Positions 50,079 through 51,018 of a DNA stretch of 51,018 nt are shown one piece after another. The DNA lies in IMG/VR virus record IMGVR_UViG_3300020383_000002, positions 1 to 51,018 of that record. One strand, 5' to 3'. The position numbers and the translations under genes are program-made. Position 1 is the stretch's first letter, and each line of letters opens with the position of its first letter. This stretch comes from a virus. A model generated the notes under the pieces. The model made no database searches, had not been told where the DNA came from, and saw only the letters and a list, made by a program, of their open reading frames with translations.

Positions 50079-50582
50079 TTACACCATTTCCTTTAAGCGA
50101 GCTACATCCCCTGCGAAGTCTTCGTGTAGACGCTCCTCAATCTTAGCGTCACGCTCTGAAGTGTCTTTCTTGGGCCTACCTACTGACCCCTTCTCCCATC
50201 CCTTCTCAGCGACGTATTTGGCAGCCTGGAAGCCACGTTCTTCAGAGGTCATGTCAATGATGTTACGAATAGCATGAGAACGTAGCTTAAGCTCTAGCTC
50301 ATCGCGCCATTCATCAATGTGCTTACGAATGACTTTGTTGTTACAGATGCGTTGCCAATGGTTCCAAGAGTAGAAGTATTCATTAGCAAACTGATACTCT
50401 GTCACATCTTCCATCTCAAGATAGAGACGCTTAATAGATTTATACGTCTTACCTTCGTACTCGTAGTCGTAGTCTTTGAGAGTGTAGATAGCCACATCTG
50501 CATCATAACCTAACTCTAGGAATAGCTTTTGAGTGTAAGGGATATTACCGTGGCTAATAAATTTCTTTTTATCGGGGTGCAT
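50079..50582 (-). CDS. Terminase small subunit
   Basis: 167 aa. The N-terminus is a small helical DNA-recognition-like region, and the C-terminus (GSVGRPKKDTSERDAKIEERLHEDFAGDVARL) contains the AT-hook-like GRPKK and coiled coil often seen in podophage small terminases. Position before TerL supports the call. Overlaps the holin-like gene by 14 bases. Confidence 0.78.
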   Translation of the reverse strand: MHPDKKKFISHGNIPYTQKLFLELGYDADVAIYTLKDYDYEYEGKTYKSIKRLYLEMEDVTEYQFANEYFYSWNHWQRICNNKVIRKHIDEWRDELELKLRSHAIRNIIDMTSEERGFQAAKYVAEKGWEKGSVGRPKKDTSERDAKIEERLHEDFAGDVARLKEMV

Positions 50583-51018
50583 TCTGCCTCCGAGCTTTTT
50601 GATCTGATTCTGCTGCTACAGCAAAACGAGAAATAGTTGAATCTTTTTCTTTACTTCCAACAGATGTGCCAAGCCAAAAGTTTAATACTTGAGTAAACGC
50701 TGTAGCCATAGAACCCATGAGCAAGTAGGCCACTGCTTGGCTCCCTGCCGGGATAGCTACAAACATTAAGAGAAACAGCAGAACAGAGAACGCAATAACA
50801 ACAAGAGTAGATATTGCAATTGGCCCTTTACTCACTTTTAAAATCTGTCGAGCATCTTGCACATCCTTAGTGCGAATCTCTAGTTCTTTAATTTCTGCGT
50901 CCCGCATACGTGAGCGGAACTCCATAGTTAAGTTAGGATCGCCCAGAATGGCCTCTGAGGCCTGTTCTATGTCCTCTACGGGCCTACCTAGCACCTTGGC
51001 CATAACGGAGCTTACAAC
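50569..51018 (-). CDS. Holin-like membrane protein, 3' part (5' end wraps to position 188)
   Basis: With the wrapped 5' end the protein is 186 aa. Central charged helix (RSRMRDAEIKELEIRTKDVQDARQIL) followed by two transmembrane segments (PIAISTLVVIAFSVLLFLLMFV and AVAYLLMGSMATAFTQVLNFWLG) and a polar tail starting GSKEKDS. This architecture resembles the GTA-type 3TM holin family with an FWLGTS-type motif. It would permeabilise the inner membrane for the GH108 lysozyme. Located between the spikes and terminases. Confidence 0.72.
   Translation of the reverse strand, partial: VVSSVMAKVLGRPVEDIEQASEAILGDPNLTMEFRSRMRDAEIKELEIRTKDVQDARQILKVSKGPIAISTLVVIAFSVLLFLLMFVAIPAGSQAVAYLLMGSMATAFTQVLNFWLGTSVGSKEKDSTISRFAVAAESDQKARRQNAPR
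50942..51018. repeat. Terminal direct repeat, right copy
   Basis: Identical to bases 1-77; overlap of the circular contig. Features here duplicate those at 1-77. Confidence 0.95.

Noticed and set aside
1-51018. Lysogeny functions or a T7-type RNA polymerase
   Set aside because: No integrase, excisionase, CI-like repressor or single-subunit RNA polymerase was recognised in any long frame.

Overview
This window is one complete genome of a virulent, tailed, short-tailed-type (podovirus-like) bacteriophage. The last 77 bases (50942-51018) repeat the first 77, so the unique genome is 50,941 bp and was linearised inside a holin-like gene. Evidence for a phage: large and small terminase, T7-type portal, scaffold, capsid, two tail-tubular proteins, internal virion proteins and enzymatic tail spikes, plus a T7-type replication set (PolA-family polymerase, bifunctional primase-helicase, 5'-3' exonuclease, SSB). 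There is no integrase or repressor and no single-subunit T7-type RNA polymerase. A phage ECF-like sigma factor and the combination of ThyX, PhoH and ribonucleotide reductase recall the marine SIO1/VpV262-type podophages; the amidoligase cluster plus sigma factor recall phiEco32. The host cannot be fixed from the sequence; near-consensus sigma-70 promoters suggest a proteobacterium, probably a gammaproteobacterium.

Layout. The genome has two divergent arms leaving a 1.5-kb non-coding hub (6031-7498). The plus arm (7499-31212) is early/middle: small unknown genes, tRNA-Arg, an amide-bond metabolism cluster (gamma-glutamylcyclotransferase-like, class II glutamine amidotransferase, two COOH-NH2 ligases, ATP-grasp), an HslV-like Ntn hydrolase, lysozyme, MazG-like enzyme, DNA replication, sigma factor and nucleotide metabolism (ThyX, NrdA/NrdB, PhoH). 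The minus arm runs from 6030 down through position 1 and on from 50941 to 31267: four tail-fibre/spike genes, holin, terminases, portal, scaffold, capsid, tail tubes, internal virion proteins and a small membrane protein. The arms converge on a bidirectional terminator at 31224-31262.

Regulation. The hub holds five tandem TTGACA-N17-(TAAGCT-like) promoters followed by a ~600-nt structured leader. Four copies of a second promoter-like element (GTTATGTGATGCG, then TGCTA-like sequence at a fixed 28-nt offset) precede plus-strand gene groups and are candidates for the phage sigma factor. A duplicated ~130-bp AT-rich double-hairpin element occurs at 9830-9969 and 46320-46443.

Most interesting. 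Two essential genes carry group I introns with homing endonucleases: the primase-helicase (in its Walker A motif, HNH) and the major capsid gene (LAGLIDADG). The capsid gene also carries, only 20 nt upstream of its group I intron, a 44-nt insertion that breaks the reading frame. That insertion begins after a U, ends in G, and contains a 12-nt guide complementary to both flanking exon ends with a U.G pair exactly at the junction, i.e. group I P1, P10 and terminal G without any catalytic core. It is a candidate for a core-less mini-intron spliced in trans, or alternatively a programmed translational bypass element.
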